This document shows, piece by piece, positions 45,406 through 54,757 of a DNA stretch of 64,000 nt. The notes under the pieces were generated by a model. The model did no database searches, had not been told where the DNA came from, and saw only the letters and a program-made list of their open reading frames with translations. The position numbers and the translations under genes are program-made. Source of the DNA: Niveibacterium terrae (GTDB taxonomy: Bacteria > Pseudomonadota > Gammaproteobacteria > Burkholderiales > Rhodocyclaceae). Every line of letters begins with the position of its first letter. The stretch's first letter is position 1. The stretch spans positions 744,001-808,000 of the forward strand of contig NZ_CP172404.1 in assembly GCF_048213115.1 (NCBI RefSeq). Direction: 5' to 3'.

Positions 45406-47550
45406 ATGTCCGCCCTGCTCGACAATCTCAATCCCGAACAACTCGCCGCGGTGACGCTTCCGCCTCAGCCCGCGCTGATCCTGGCCGGGGCCGGTTCGGG
45501 CAAGACCCGGGTGCTGACGACGCGGATCGCCTGGTTGATCTCGACCGGTCAGGCGAGCCAGGCATCGATCCTCGCGGTGACCTTCACGAACAAGGCGGCC
45601 AAGGAGATGAGCGCACGGCTCGCCGCGATGCTGCCGATCAATCCGCGCGGCATGTGGATAGGCACTTTCCATGGCCTGTGCAACCGCCTGCTGCGCGCGC
45701 ATTCGCGCGATGCGGGCCTGCCCGAGACCTTCCAGATTCTCGATACGGCCGATCAGCTTGCGGCGATCAAGCGCCTCGTCAAGGCGCTCAACGTCGATGA
45801 CGAGAAATACCCGCCGCGCGAGCTGCAGCACTTCATCAACGCGAACAAGGAAGCCGGGCTGCGTGCCGCCGAGGTCGAAGCCTGGGACGAATGGACGCGC
45901 AAGCGGGTCGAGATCTACGCGGAATACGAGCGCCAGTGCCAGAAGGAGGGCGTCGTCGACTTCGCCGAGCTGCTGCTGCGCGCCTTCGAGCTGCTCTCGC
46001 GCAACGAACCGCTGCGCCTGCACTACCAGAGCCGCTTCCGGCACATCCTCGTCGACGAGTTCCAGGATACGAACCACCTGCAGTACGAATGGCTGAAGCT
46101 GCTCGCCGCTTATGGTGGAGCGGCTCCGGCGGCGGTGTTCGCGGTCGGCGACGACGATCAGTCGATCTACGCCTTCCGCGGCGCCGACGTCGGCAATATG
46201 CGCGACTTCGAGCGCCAGTTTGCGGTCAAGAGCGTGATCCGGCTGGAGCAGAACTACCGCTCGCACGGCAACATCCTCGACGCTGCGAACGCGATCATTG
46301 CCAATAACAGCAAACGCCTGGGCAAGAACCTGTGGACCGAGGCGGGGGCCGGCGAGCCGATCCGCCTTTTCGAGGCGCCGACCGACATCGACGAGGCGCG
46401 CTGGATCGTCGAGGAGACCCAGGCCTTGATCCGCGATGGCGCGGCGCGCTCGGATATCGCCGTGCTCTATCGCAGCAACGCGCAGTCGCGCGTGCTCGAG
46501 CACCAGCTCTTCTCGACCGGGATTCCCTACCGGGTCTACGGCGGGCTGCGCTTCTTCGAGCGCCAGGAGATCAAGCATGCGCTGGCCTATCTGCGCCTGC
46601 TCGCAAATCCCGACGACGACACGGCCTTCCTGCGCGTCGTCAATTTTCCGACCCGCGGCATCGGCGCGCGCTCGATCGAGGCGCTCGCCGATTCGGCCCG
46701 CACCTACAACGCGAGCCTCTATGCGACCGTGCCTCACCTCGCCGGCCGCCCCGGTGCTTCGCTGGCGCTGTTCGTGCGCCTGATCGAGGACATGCGCCAG
46801 GCGACCCGCGATCTGCCGTTGCCCGAGGTGATCGACCACGTCCTCGACGCTTCCGGACTGCGCACCCATTACCGGGCCGAACGTGAAGGTGAGGAGCGGC
46901 TTTCCAACCTCGACGAGCTGCTCAGCGCCGCGGCGAACTTCGTTGCCGAGGCCGAGGAACCCGGTCTCGCCGGCTTCCTGGCCCACGCATCGCTCGAAGC
47001 GGGCGAGCACCAGGCCGACGCCGGTCAGGACGCGGTTCAGCTGATGAGCATCCATGCGGCCAAGGGGCTGGAATTCGACGTCGTGTTCCTGTCCGGGCTC
47101 GAAGAAGGGCTGTGCCCGCACGAGAACGCGATCAGCGAGCCGGACGGGCTGGAGGAGGAGCGGCGGCTGATCTATGTCGCGGTGACGCGGGCGAGAAAGC
47201 GCCTCTACCTGTCACTGGCCCAGAGCCGGATGCTGCACGGCCAGACCCGCTACTCGATGAAGTCGCGCTTCATCGACGAGATTCCGGCGGGTTTGATCAA
47301 ATGGCTGACGCCGGCGGCCAGACCCGCCGCCGAGCGCTATTTCGATCCGGCCCCGCGCAAAGCCCAGTCGCAGGCGAAGGACCTGGGCGGACTGCGGATC
47401 GGTCAGCTGGTCAGCCACCCCAAATTCGGTCAGGGTGTCATCGTGTCGGCCGAAGGGGCGGGCAGCGACGCGCGGATCCAGATCAATTTCGGCGGCGTCC
47501 ACGGCATGAAGTGGTTGGTGCTCTCCCTCGCGAAGCTGACTCCGGCCTGA
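45406..47550 (+). CDS. uvrD: DNA helicase II UvrD
   Basis: Superfamily 1A 3'-to-5' helicase of nucleotide excision and mismatch repair. 714 residues from the ATG giving MSALLDNLNPEQ. Motif I AGAGSGKTRVL, motif II DEFQDTNHLQ, motif III VGDDDQSIYAFRGA, motif IV VIRLEQNYRS, motif VI VAVTRARKRLYLS. The C-terminal Tudor-like domain (GQLVSHPKFGQGVIVSAEG) is found in UvrD/PcrA and absent from Rep, which decides the name. Divergent from prc. Confidence 0.95.
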   Translation: MSALLDNLNPEQLAAVTLPPQPALILAGAGSGKTRVLTTRIAWLISTGQASQASILAVTFTNKAAKEMSARLAAMLPINPRGMWIGTFHGLCNRLLRAHSRDAGLPETFQILDTADQLAAIKRLVKALNVDDEKYPPRELQHFINANKEAGLRAAEVEAWDEWTRKRVEIYAEYERQCQKEGVVDFAELLLRAFELLSRNEPLRLHYQSRFRHILVDEFQDTNHLQYEWLKLLAAYGGAAPAAVFAVGDDDQSIYAFRGADVGNMRDFERQFAVKSVIRLEQNYRSHGNILDAANAIIANNSKRLGKNLWTEAGAGEPIRLFEAPTDIDEARWIVEETQALIRDGAARSDIAVLYRSNAQSRVLEHQLFSTGIPYRVYGGLRFFERQEIKHALAYLRLLANPDDDTAFLRVVNFPTRGIGARSIEALADSARTYNASLYATVPHLAGRPGASLALFVRLIEDMRQATRDLPLPEVIDHVLDASGLRTHYRAEREGEERLSNLDELLSAAANFVAEAEEPGLAGFLAHASLEAGEHQADAGQDAVQLMSIHAAKGLEFDVVFLSGLEEGLCPHENAISEPDGLEEERRLIYVAVTRARKRLYLSLAQSRMLHGQTRYSMKSRFIDEIPAGLIKWLTPAARPAAERYFDPAPRKAQSQAKDLGGLRIGQLVSHPKFGQGVIVSAEGAGSDARIQINFGGVHGMKWLVLSLAKLTPA

Positions 47551-47552
47551 GT

Positions 47553-47768
47553 TCAGGCGCTGAGCAGCTTGACCGGCGCCGGGGCGGGGGCGTCGCGGTG
47601 GGTGCGGCTGATCGCCGGATCGGCCGGGCCGGCCTGGCCGTCGTCGGGCGCGGCACTGCCCGGGGCGACGAACTGCTGGAGCAGGAGCAGGGTGCCGCCG
47701 GCCACGATCAGTGCGCCGAGCAGCTTGCGGGCTTTCGCGACGCGAAGGGGCTTGACTCGTGCTTGCAT
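47553..47768 (-). CDS. Small predicted membrane or exported protein
   Basis: 71 residues: basic N-terminus (MQARVKPLRVAKARK), one hydrophobic helix (LLGALIVAGGTLLLLQQFVA), then an Ala/Pro/Asp-rich tail. This is the layout of a signal-anchored protein. A GGAG lies nine bases ahead of the ATG. Its stop codon is two bases from the convergent uvrD stop. I recognise no family. Plausible but unproven. Confidence 0.5.
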   Translation of the reverse strand: MQARVKPLRVAKARKLLGALIVAGGTLLLLQQFVAPGSAAPDDGQAGPADPAISRTHRDAPAPAPVKLLSA

Positions 47769-47908
47769 GATCGGACTCCGGCTGATGAACTTGATTCAGT
47801 ATCCGGAATCCGGTTCCATCAATCCAATTGACTGAACTAAGCATCCGGATAGTTTCTTCCTATTGACTTCGCTTCTCGTCCGGACGAGGGGCGAGCGTTG
47901 GCCTCTGC

Positions 47909-47914
47909 TAGAAT
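47909..47914 (+). promoter_or_regulatory. Candidate -10 box of dnaX
   Basis: TAGAAT ends seven bases before the dnaX ATG and no ribosome site is present, so a leaderless message is possible, as for tamA. The -35 is not evident. Confidence 0.35.
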
Positions 47915-47921
47915 CCTCCGC

Positions 47922-49655
47922 ATGAGTTACTTGGTGCTGGCGCGCAAATGGCGCCCGAAAAGCTTCGCTACCCTGGTCGGACAGGAGCACGTCGTGCGGG
48001 CCTTGAGCCACGCGCTGGCGACTGGCCGTCTGCACCACGCCTATCTCTTCACCGGCACGCGCGGAGTCGGCAAGACGACGATCTCGCGGATCCTGGCCAA
48101 GGCGCTCAACTGCGAGCAGGGTGTCAGTGCGACGCCTTGCGGAGTCTGCGCCGCCTGCCAAGCGATCGATGCCGGGCGTTTCGTCGATTACGTCGAGATG
48201 GATGCGGCGTCCAACCGCGGCGTCGACGACATGGCGGCCCTGCTGGATCGGGCGGCCTATGCGCCGACCCAGGGGCGCTACAAGGTCTACATGATCGACG
48301 AAGTGCACCAGCTGACCGGGCACGCGTTCAATGCGATGCTCAAGACGCTCGAAGAGCCGCCCGAGCACATGAAATTCATCCTCGCGACGACCGACCCGCA
48401 GAAGATCCCGGTCACGGTGCTGTCGCGTTGCCTGCAGTTCAACCTGAAGCAGATGCCGCCCGGCGCGATCGTCGATCACCTCGGCAGCATCCTGCAGCAG
48501 GAAGGCGTGCCCTTCGAAGCCGGCGCGCTGCGCCACCTCGCGCGCGGCGCGAACGGTTCGATGCGCGATGCGCTGTCGCTGCTCGATCAGGCCATCGCCC
48601 ACGGTGCGGGCAAGGTCGAGGAAGCGGGCGTGCGCGACATGCTCGGCACGGTCGGCGAGGATCAGCTCTTCGAGCTCGTTGATGCGCTGCAGGCCCAGGA
48701 TCTGCCCGCGATGCTCGCGGTGGCCGACGCGATGCAGGCGCGCACGCTGTCCTTTGACGCGGCGCTGCAGGCCTTTGCGAGCCTGCTGAACCGGATCGCG
48801 CTGGTCCAGTTCGCGCCCGACGCCGTCGATGATCCGGCCGAACGCGAAGCGCTGCTGGCGCGCGCCGCCCTCTTCGATCCGGAATTCCTGCAGCTCGCCT
48901 ACCAGATTGCGATTCACGGTCGCGACGATCTGCCTCTGGCGCCCGACCCGTATACCGGTTTCACGATGACGCTGCTGCGTCTGCACGCATTCCGGCCCGA
49001 GCGCGGAGGCTCTGCCGCACCGACTGCGCCGTCCGGCGGCGCACCGCGCCCGCGCGCTCAGCCGGTGCCGGCGCGTCCGGCGATGATGCCCGCGCCCGCC
49101 GCTTCGGCTGCGCCCGTGCTTGCGCCTGCTGCGCATTCCGCGCCGGCCGCGCCCCAGATCGTGACGCCCCCGCCGGCCCCCGCCGCTGCGCTGCCTGAAG
49201 AAAGCGCCAAGGCGCCCGAACCTGAACCCGACCCGGCCCCGCTTCCGACCCGGTCCGCTCCGCTGCCTGCCGACGGCAAGCCCGACTGGTACGATCTGAT
49301 CGCGGCGCTGGCGCTGGGCGGGATGGTCCGTGAGCTGGCGTTGAACTGCGAGCTTCTGGCCTTTGACGAGACCAGCGTCCATCTGCGCCTGTCCGGCGAG
49401 CACAAACACCTTTTGGCCGTGCCCAGCTCCCAGGAGAAGCTTCAGGACGCGCTGAGCCAGTACTTCGGACGACCGCACAGATTGACGATAGAGACCGGAG
49501 CCGTCGAGTCGCAGACTCCGGCCGAACGTCTGCATCTGGAAAAGACACAACGCAAGGCCGAAGCAACGGCCTTGCTCCAGGCCGATCCCTTCGTCCGCGA
49601 AGTGATCGAACGATTCGATGCGACGCTGATCGAGGCGTCGGTAAAAGCTCTTTGA
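47922..49655 (+). CDS. dnaX: DNA polymerase III subunit tau/gamma
   Basis: Clamp-loader ATPase and replisome organiser. 577 residues. AAA+ domain with Walker A TGTRGVGKTTISRILAKALN, the zinc cysteines in NCEQGVSATPCGVCAACQ, Walker B VYMIDEVHQLT and sensor motifs. An Ala/Pro-rich linker (about 365-450) precedes the tau C-terminal domain binding DnaB and alpha. No A-rich slippery stretch is visible, so a frameshifted gamma form is not evident. Upstream of ybaB and recR, the standard order. Confidence 0.96.
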   Translation: MSYLVLARKWRPKSFATLVGQEHVVRALSHALATGRLHHAYLFTGTRGVGKTTISRILAKALNCEQGVSATPCGVCAACQAIDAGRFVDYVEMDAASNRGVDDMAALLDRAAYAPTQGRYKVYMIDEVHQLTGHAFNAMLKTLEEPPEHMKFILATTDPQKIPVTVLSRCLQFNLKQMPPGAIVDHLGSILQQEGVPFEAGALRHLARGANGSMRDALSLLDQAIAHGAGKVEEAGVRDMLGTVGEDQLFELVDALQAQDLPAMLAVADAMQARTLSFDAALQAFASLLNRIALVQFAPDAVDDPAEREALLARAALFDPEFLQLAYQIAIHGRDDLPLAPDPYTGFTMTLLRLHAFRPERGGSAAPTAPSGGAPRPRAQPVPARPAMMPAPAASAAPVLAPAAHSAPAAPQIVTPPPAPAAALPEESAKAPEPEPDPAPLPTRSAPLPADGKPDWYDLIAALALGGMVRELALNCELLAFDETSVHLRLSGEHKHLLAVPSSQEKLQDALSQYFGRPHRLTIETGAVESQTPAERLHLEKTQRKAEATALLQADPFVREVIERFDATLIEASVKAL

Positions 49656-49668
49656 TGGGAGATATCTG

Positions 49669-50001
49669 ATGTTCAAGGGTGGAATGGGCAATATCGCCGG
49701 GCTGATGAAGCAGGCCCAGCAGATGCAGGAAAACATGAAGAAGGTGCAGGACAGCCTCGGCTCGATCGAAGTCGAAGGGGCTTCCGGTGCCGGAGTCGTC
49801 AAGATCCAGATGACCTGCAAATACGACGTTCGCCGCGTCACGATCGATCCGTCGGTGATGGACGACAAGGAGATGCTCGAAGACCTGATCGCCGCCGCCG
49901 TCAATGACGCGGTGCGCAAGGTCGAAGCGACGACCGAGGAAAAGATGTCTGGCTTCACCTCCGGCCTCAACCTGCCTCCGGGCATGAAGCTGCCGTTCTG
50001 A
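49669..50001 (+). CDS. ybaB: Nucleoid-associated protein YbaB/EbfC
   Basis: Small dimeric DNA-binding protein, 110 residues. Typical MFKGGMGNIAGLMKQAQQMQ start, the central VEGASGAGVVKIQMTCKYDV and glycine-rich C-terminus SGLNLPPGMKLPF. Thirteen bases after dnaX and nine before recR; the trio is almost universal. Confidence 0.96.
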   Translation: MFKGGMGNIAGLMKQAQQMQENMKKVQDSLGSIEVEGASGAGVVKIQMTCKYDVRRVTIDPSVMDDKEMLEDLIAAAVNDAVRKVEATTEEKMSGFTSGLNLPPGMKLPF

Positions 50002-50010
50002 TCGGCGGCG

Positions 50011-50601
50011 ATGGCTTCAACTCTGGACGAACTGATCGAGGCTCTGCGCTGCCTGCCCGGCGTGGGGCCTAAGTCCGCCCAGCGGATGGCCTATCACCTG
50101 CTGCAGCGCGACCGCAAAGGCGCGGTCCGCCTGCAGCGATCCATCGATGAGGCGATCACGCGGCTCAAGCCCTGCAGCCGCTGCAACAATTTCTCCGAAC
50201 ACGAAGTCTGCGATCGCTGCGCGAGTCCCACCCGCGATCCCAGCCAGCTCTGCATCCTTGAGATGCCGGCGGATCTGGCGGTGATGGAGCAGTCCCACGC
50301 CTACAAGGGGCTCTACTATGTGCTGATGGGGCGGATCTCGCCGCTCGACGGCATAGGGCCGCGCGAGTTGCGCCTCGACAAGCTGCTCGAGCGCGCGACC
50401 GACGGCCTCGTCGAGGAAGTGATCCTCGCGACCAATTTCACGAACGAAGGCGAAGCGACCGCGCATTACGTCGGCGAGATGTTGCGCGCGCGCGGCCTCA
50501 GGGTCAGCCGCATCGCACGCGGCGTGCCGGTCGGCGGCGAGCTCGAGCACACCGACATCGGCACGCTCGCCCAGGCTCTGCTGGAACGACGCGGGCTGTG
50601 A
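50011..50601 (+). CDS. recR: Recombination mediator protein RecR
   Basis: Works with RecO (and RecF) to load RecA on gapped DNA. 196 residues: helix-hairpin-helix LPGVGPKSAQRMAYHLL, the zinc motif CSRCNNFSEHEVCDRC, a Toprim domain with ILEMPADLAVME, and the C-terminal RIARGVPVGGELEHTD. Third gene of dnaX-ybaB-recR. Confidence 0.97.
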   Translation: MASTLDELIEALRCLPGVGPKSAQRMAYHLLQRDRKGAVRLQRSIDEAITRLKPCSRCNNFSEHEVCDRCASPTRDPSQLCILEMPADLAVMEQSHAYKGLYYVLMGRISPLDGIGPRELRLDKLLERATDGLVEEVILATNFTNEGEATAHYVGEMLRARGLRVSRIARGVPVGGELEHTDIGTLAQALLERRGL

Positions 50602-50618
50602 GTACCCGGGAGTCCTGA

Positions 50619-51746
50619 ATGGACGAGAAGCTCTTTCTCGATCGCCTGTTCGCGCGGATGCGTCAGCCCTGGCTGACGATCGTTATCATCGCGCTCAACG
50701 CTCTGGTCTTCGCGGCGCTGGTGCTCACCGGCGGCAACCCGCTGCGCCTCGACAGCGCCCGTCTGATCTCGGCCGGTGCCCTCTACGGACCGGCCGTTCT
50801 GCAGGGCGAGCACTGGCGTCTCGCTTCCGCGATGTTCCTGCACGGAGGCCTGCTGCACATCGCGCTGAACATGTTTGCGCTGTGGCAGGCCGGCTCCCTG
50901 GTCGAGCGCCTGTTCGGCCACCAGCGCTTCCTCGCCCTCTATCTGGGCGCCGGCCTCTGCGGCGCGATCACCAGTCTGTGGTGGAAACCCGCCGTGCTAT
51001 CGGTCGGCGCTTCGGGCGCGATCTTTGGCGTCTATGGCGCTCTGCTCGGCTATATGCTCGGCGCACGCGAGGCGATGCCACTGGCCTTGATGCGCGAGCT
51101 GCGCGCGAGCGCCCTGGCCTTCATCGGTTTTTCGCTGTTCGCCGGCTTCGTGATGCCCGGCATCGACAATGCCGCGCACGTCGGGGGGCTCATCGGAGGA
51201 TTGCTGCTCGGTCTGGGCTTCGCCCGGCCTCTGGGGGCCAGGCTCAACCTGCGCGCGGGCTTGCGCGCTCTGCTCTGCGTTGCGCTGACCCTGGGCATGA
51301 CAGGCTTGATGTGGCGCGGAGTCCGACCGGCCCAGGCCCAGCTCCAGAGGCAGATCGAATTCGCGCGCAGCGTCCGGCTGCTCGCGATGACCGATCAGGC
51401 TCTGGCCCGGCGCACCTCGGTGCTGGTCGAAGCCTTCCTCGACGGCACGGTCGAGCCCGCCGAGGCGAGGCGGGGCTTCGAGCAGGATCTGCTGCCGCGC
51501 TGGGACGCGCTGCTCGCTTCGCTGCGGGCCCAGCCGGTGGGCGACCCCCGCCGGACCACGCTGATCGCCTATGCGACGGCCCGTCGCAACGCGGTCGCCG
51601 CTTTCGCCCGCGCTGCCGCGACCGGCAATCTGCGCTGGGTCCGCGAGGCTTTCGCGTGGCAGAACCGCGCGGGCCTTCTGCTGCAGAAGCTCGAAGCCGG
51701 TCGCCCGGCGGCCGCTTCAGAACCAGGCGGGACGAAGTCCCTTTGA
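50619..51746 (+). CDS. Rhomboid family intramembrane serine protease
   Basis: 375 residues with six or seven membrane helices. Family motifs are HWRLASAMFLHGGLLHIALN (loop 1 and oxyanion Asn), catalytic serine in SVGASGAIFGVYGA, and catalytic histidine in AAHVGGLIGGLLLGL. An extra soluble C-terminal region of about 130 residues follows, rich in Arg and Ala and unlike GlpG. It starts 17 bases after recR and may share its transcript. Substrates unknown. Confidence 0.9.
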   Translation: MDEKLFLDRLFARMRQPWLTIVIIALNALVFAALVLTGGNPLRLDSARLISAGALYGPAVLQGEHWRLASAMFLHGGLLHIALNMFALWQAGSLVERLFGHQRFLALYLGAGLCGAITSLWWKPAVLSVGASGAIFGVYGALLGYMLGAREAMPLALMRELRASALAFIGFSLFAGFVMPGIDNAAHVGGLIGGLLLGLGFARPLGARLNLRAGLRALLCVALTLGMTGLMWRGVRPAQAQLQRQIEFARSVRLLAMTDQALARRTSVLVEAFLDGTVEPAEARRGFEQDLLPRWDALLASLRAQPVGDPRRTTLIAYATARRNAVAAFARAAATGNLRWVREAFAWQNRAGLLLQKLEAGRPAAASEPGGTKSL

Positions 51747-51804
51747 TCTTCGTTTTCACGAACGCATGATCGCCGCAAGGCGGACGCCAAACGGAGGGCT
51801 GTGG

Positions 51805-52686
51805 ATGTCTGAAGATCAAGGTGTTTTCGTTGCGAACACCGTGTTCGTCGATCAGACGGGGACGACTTCGTGTCGCTGGGCAGATCCCCCAATTCTGTAC
51901 AAATACCGGCAGCCTTCTTTGCGGTCTCTGGAATCCCTGTGCCTCGAGCAAATCTGGTTCGCCCAACCCAAGACTTTCAACGACCCCTTCGAGTCCAGCA
52001 AATTCATGGACGAGGCGGTTATCGAGGAAATGCTCAGAAAGTGGCGAGAAGATGGGGGGCCTCTGGACAAGGAGAAAGCCAAGAAGGCAGTCGATATCAT
52101 CAACCGCGAGATCGACGAGTCCGGGATTTTCTGTCTGTGCCGTACCGCGGATAACCTGGCTATGTGGTCATACTATGGCAAGGGCGAAGACGAAGTTGGG
52201 TTGAAAGGGTTTGCAGTCGGATATGACCTCGTTCGGCTTTTTGACGACCTTGATCCCTTAAAGAAAGGAAATAGAGAATGCACCCCTCGCAATCGCTATG
52301 TCCTCGAAGTGGCTTATCGTTCGGAACTCGATGTTCCGAATATCCATACCCTGATTGACTCAGTTGTTGAGAAAAAGGGGCTAGAGTTTCAGAAAATGCA
52401 TGCGACGAAGGCGACCGATTTCGCGCATGAAGGCGAAGTCCGAATCGTCATTCCTCCTTCTGTCTATTTGCCTCCAAAAGAGAAGGCTTGGTCTGGACAC
52501 GGTGCATATCGGCATGCGCGCGGAGCGATCCGCGAGATCGTGTTCGGCGAGCTGATCGAGCCTGTGCACGAGGAGATGATTCGCAAGAGCATGGCGGGGC
52601 GCGATGTGGTGTTCAAGCGCGCGATCCGCGACCCGAAGACCATGGGCATCGTGCTTGAGTCGGAATCAGGAAGGAACGAGACATGA
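51805..52686 (+). CDS. DUF2971 domain protein
   Basis: 293 residues. Family pattern: ILYKYRQPSLRSLESLCLEQ, then WFAQPKTFNDPFES, ESGIFCLCRTADNLAMWSYYGK and FAHEGEVRIVIPP. DUF2971 proteins have no established activity and are patchily distributed, often in variable loci. The ATG at 51805 has GGAGG at good spacing. The middle of the gene is visibly less GC-rich than its neighbours, which suggests later arrival, while the last 180 bases return to the local composition. The stop overlaps the start of a small gene (ATGA) that has its own strong ribosome site. Confidence 0.8.
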   Translation: MSEDQGVFVANTVFVDQTGTTSCRWADPPILYKYRQPSLRSLESLCLEQIWFAQPKTFNDPFESSKFMDEAVIEEMLRKWREDGGPLDKEKAKKAVDIINREIDESGIFCLCRTADNLAMWSYYGKGEDEVGLKGFAVGYDLVRLFDDLDPLKKGNRECTPRNRYVLEVAYRSELDVPNIHTLIDSVVEKKGLEFQKMHATKATDFAHEGEVRIVIPPSVYLPPKEKAWSGHGAYRHARGAIREIVFGELIEPVHEEMIRKSMAGRDVVFKRAIRDPKTMGIVLESESGRNET

Positions 52687-52967
52687 AAAACAGGGTTCAA
52701 CTCTCCGAAAAGTCGACGCAGGCGATGGAGTCGCGCATTCCCGAGTTGGCCGTGAGCGCGGTCAGGCAGGCCTACTTTCGGGCGCTGACCACGAGCGGCA
52801 AGGTCGTCGAAGCAGTGAACGGCAAGCTGGTGGAAACCTCCGCCGAAGGAGGGCAACGCGAGATCCGTGAGCTGTCGTCGGCGCCTGTCCCCGTCGCGGC
52901 TGGCAGCAAGCGTGTCCGGGGGCTGCATTCTGTTTGCTTCGCTTTTTCGGGTAACCTGTCGAATTGA
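52683..52967 (+). CDS. Small unknown protein coupled to the DUF2971 gene
   Basis: 94 residues starting MKNRVQLSEKSTQAMESRIP, mostly charged with a predicted amphipathic N-terminal half and no membrane helix. The ATG overlaps the upstream stop and has AGGAAGGA ahead, so translation is probably coupled. I recognise no family. It could be an accessory or antitoxin-like partner of the DUF2971 protein; that is only positional inference. The last 25 codons have weaker coding character. Confidence 0.55.
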   Translation: MKNRVQLSEKSTQAMESRIPELAVSAVRQAYFRALTTSGKVVEAVNGKLVETSAEGGQREIRELSSAPVPVAAGSKRVRGLHSVCFAFSGNLSN

Positions 52968-52988
52968 CCCGTCATTGCCTGGCTTGCC

Positions 52989-54692
52989 GTGTTTGAAGAA
53001 ACGAGATCCCTGCGCGCCCCCTCTGTGCTGCTGACCGGCCTGCTGCTGTTCGCGGCGCTGGCCTTTCCGACCCTGATCAGCCTGCACCAGTCGCCCCAGT
53101 CGGTGTTCTGGAGCGAATGGTTCGCCCCCTTCCTGCTGCTGGCCGCGCTGGGCATCCGGGTTTCCGACCGCGATGACGCGGGGATGAACCTGCCTCTGGC
53201 GGGGCTCGCCTTCGTCGCGCTGGCCCTCGTGGTGGCACTGCGCCTCGCCGCCGACGGAGGCGGCATGGGCTGGCCAGTCTATCTGCTGCTGCTCGTGCTG
53301 GCGATGCCCTTGGGCTGCGATCGGCGTTTCTCCGCCTTCATCGCGAGCGGCCTGCTCGGCTGCGCGCTGCTGCAGTCCCTGGCCGGCCTGCTGCAGCTGA
53401 TGGGCCTGGAGCTGGGCGGGCTCGTGATGACCAAGCTCTTCCGGCTCGCCTTCGGCAACATCGGTCAGGCCAACCACTACGCGAACCTGATCTGGCTGGG
53501 GCTCGGCGCGGCGCTCTACCTGTTCCAGACCCGGCGCCTGGCTTTCCCGGTCTTCGCCGTCATCGCGATCTGGCTCGCACTGGCCTCGGCGGCTTCGGCC
53601 TCGCGCGGCGTCTGGCTGTACACGGCCGCGTTCGCGTCGCTGGCGCTGTGGGCGAGGCTCAGGGGCGGAGCGGCGATGCAGCGCGCCTTCGCCGGCGGTC
53701 TCGTGATCCTCGTCGCGTCGGTCGGCGCCCAGCTCGCGGTCAGCTACGGCCACATCCTCGACGTGTTCAATGTGACTTCGTCGCTGAACCGGGTTGGCGA
53801 CGCTTCGTCGAACGGCCAACGCCTGCACGACTGGGCGATCGCCTGGCAGGCGGCGCGCGCCCACCCGTGGTGGGGAACGGGAATCGGCTCCTTCTACAGC
53901 CTGACCATCGAGGCGGCGATCGCCGGCCCGGAAAAACCCTTTCCGATGCTCGCCGAGCACGCCCACGATCTGCCCCTGCATCTGGCAGCCGAGCAGGGCT
54001 TCGTTATCGCGCTGCTGGTCTGCGGCGGCTTTGCACTGTGGTTCCTGCGCCAGATGTTCCGGTCTGCGACGCCCGAGCGCCTGTTCGCGCTGGCCGGCCT
54101 GGCCGTGATCGGTCTGCACAGCCTCGTCGAATACCCGCTCTGGTACAGCTATTTCATCATTCCCGCCGGCCTCTTCTTCGGGCTCGCCGCGGCGGATCCG
54201 GCCGAGATCCGTATCGGTCTTCCCCGCGGCCTGGTCCATGCGCTGGTGCTGATCGCGTTTGCAACCCAGGCCTGGATCATGGTCGATTGGCGGACGGTGC
54301 AGACGACTTCATCGTTCTGGAACCAGAAGGGGCGGGACATGTCCGCCGCCGAGCGGGCGAAGCTGGAGAAGAGGCTCGGTTCGGTGACGCGCTATTCGCT
54401 GTTCACTGACGAAGCGCGCAATCAGCAGATGATCGTTGGCGAACTCTCCGCTGCGACGGTGAAGGGCTTCGCCCGCCAGTGCGATGCGCGCTGGACCCAC
54501 AAGCCGGACTGGACCGTGATGATCGACTGTGCCGTCGCCTATGCGGCGACGAATCAGCAGGCTTCGCTCGATCGCGTGCTGCTGACCCTGTGCCGCGGTT
54601 TCCCTCAGCACCATACCTTGCTGCGCGAATGGATCGACGATGCGCCCGAACTCGGCGGCCTCGCGATCACCGGAAGGGCCTGCCTCAAATAG
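52989..54692 (+). CDS. PglL-like O-oligosaccharyltransferase / O-antigen ligase (Wzy_C)
   Basis: 567 residues with about eleven membrane helices. It carries the Wzy_C signature loop and the PglL_A-type GNIGQANHYANLIWLGLG, plus WGTGIGSFYSL and HSLVEYPLWYSYFI. PglL/PilO proteins transfer lipid-linked glycans to serine residues of pilins and other periplasmic proteins; related WaaL ligases transfer to lipid A core. Pilin glycosylation fits because pilB, pilC, pilD and pilF are present. GTG start at 52989. Followed by a methyltransferase, flippase and glycosyltransferase. Confidence 0.82.
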   Translation: MFEETRSLRAPSVLLTGLLLFAALAFPTLISLHQSPQSVFWSEWFAPFLLLAALGIRVSDRDDAGMNLPLAGLAFVALALVVALRLAADGGGMGWPVYLLLLVLAMPLGCDRRFSAFIASGLLGCALLQSLAGLLQLMGLELGGLVMTKLFRLAFGNIGQANHYANLIWLGLGAALYLFQTRRLAFPVFAVIAIWLALASAASASRGVWLYTAAFASLALWARLRGGAAMQRAFAGGLVILVASVGAQLAVSYGHILDVFNVTSSLNRVGDASSNGQRLHDWAIAWQAARAHPWWGTGIGSFYSLTIEAAIAGPEKPFPMLAEHAHDLPLHLAAEQGFVIALLVCGGFALWFLRQMFRSATPERLFALAGLAVIGLHSLVEYPLWYSYFIIPAGLFFGLAAADPAEIRIGLPRGLVHALVLIAFATQAWIMVDWRTVQTTSSFWNQKGRDMSAAERAKLEKRLGSVTRYSLFTDEARNQQMIVGELSAATVKGFARQCDARWTHKPDWTVMIDCAVAYAATNQQASLDRVLLTLCRGFPQHHTLLREWIDDAPELGGLAITGRACLK

Positions 54693-54757
54693 ACGGCGGA
54701 CTCTCGTGGCCGGCCCGTTATACTCGCCCCGTGTTCCCTGCGAGCAGAAGATCCCCC

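Noticed and set aside
45280..47121. Upstream extension of prc to a 1324-codon frame
   Set aside because: The extra part is antisense to uvrD; the ATG at 45279 has a ribosome site and begins a proper signal peptide.
49180..49260. Programmed frameshift site in dnaX for a gamma product
   Set aside because: No A-rich slippery heptamer is visible in the linker region.
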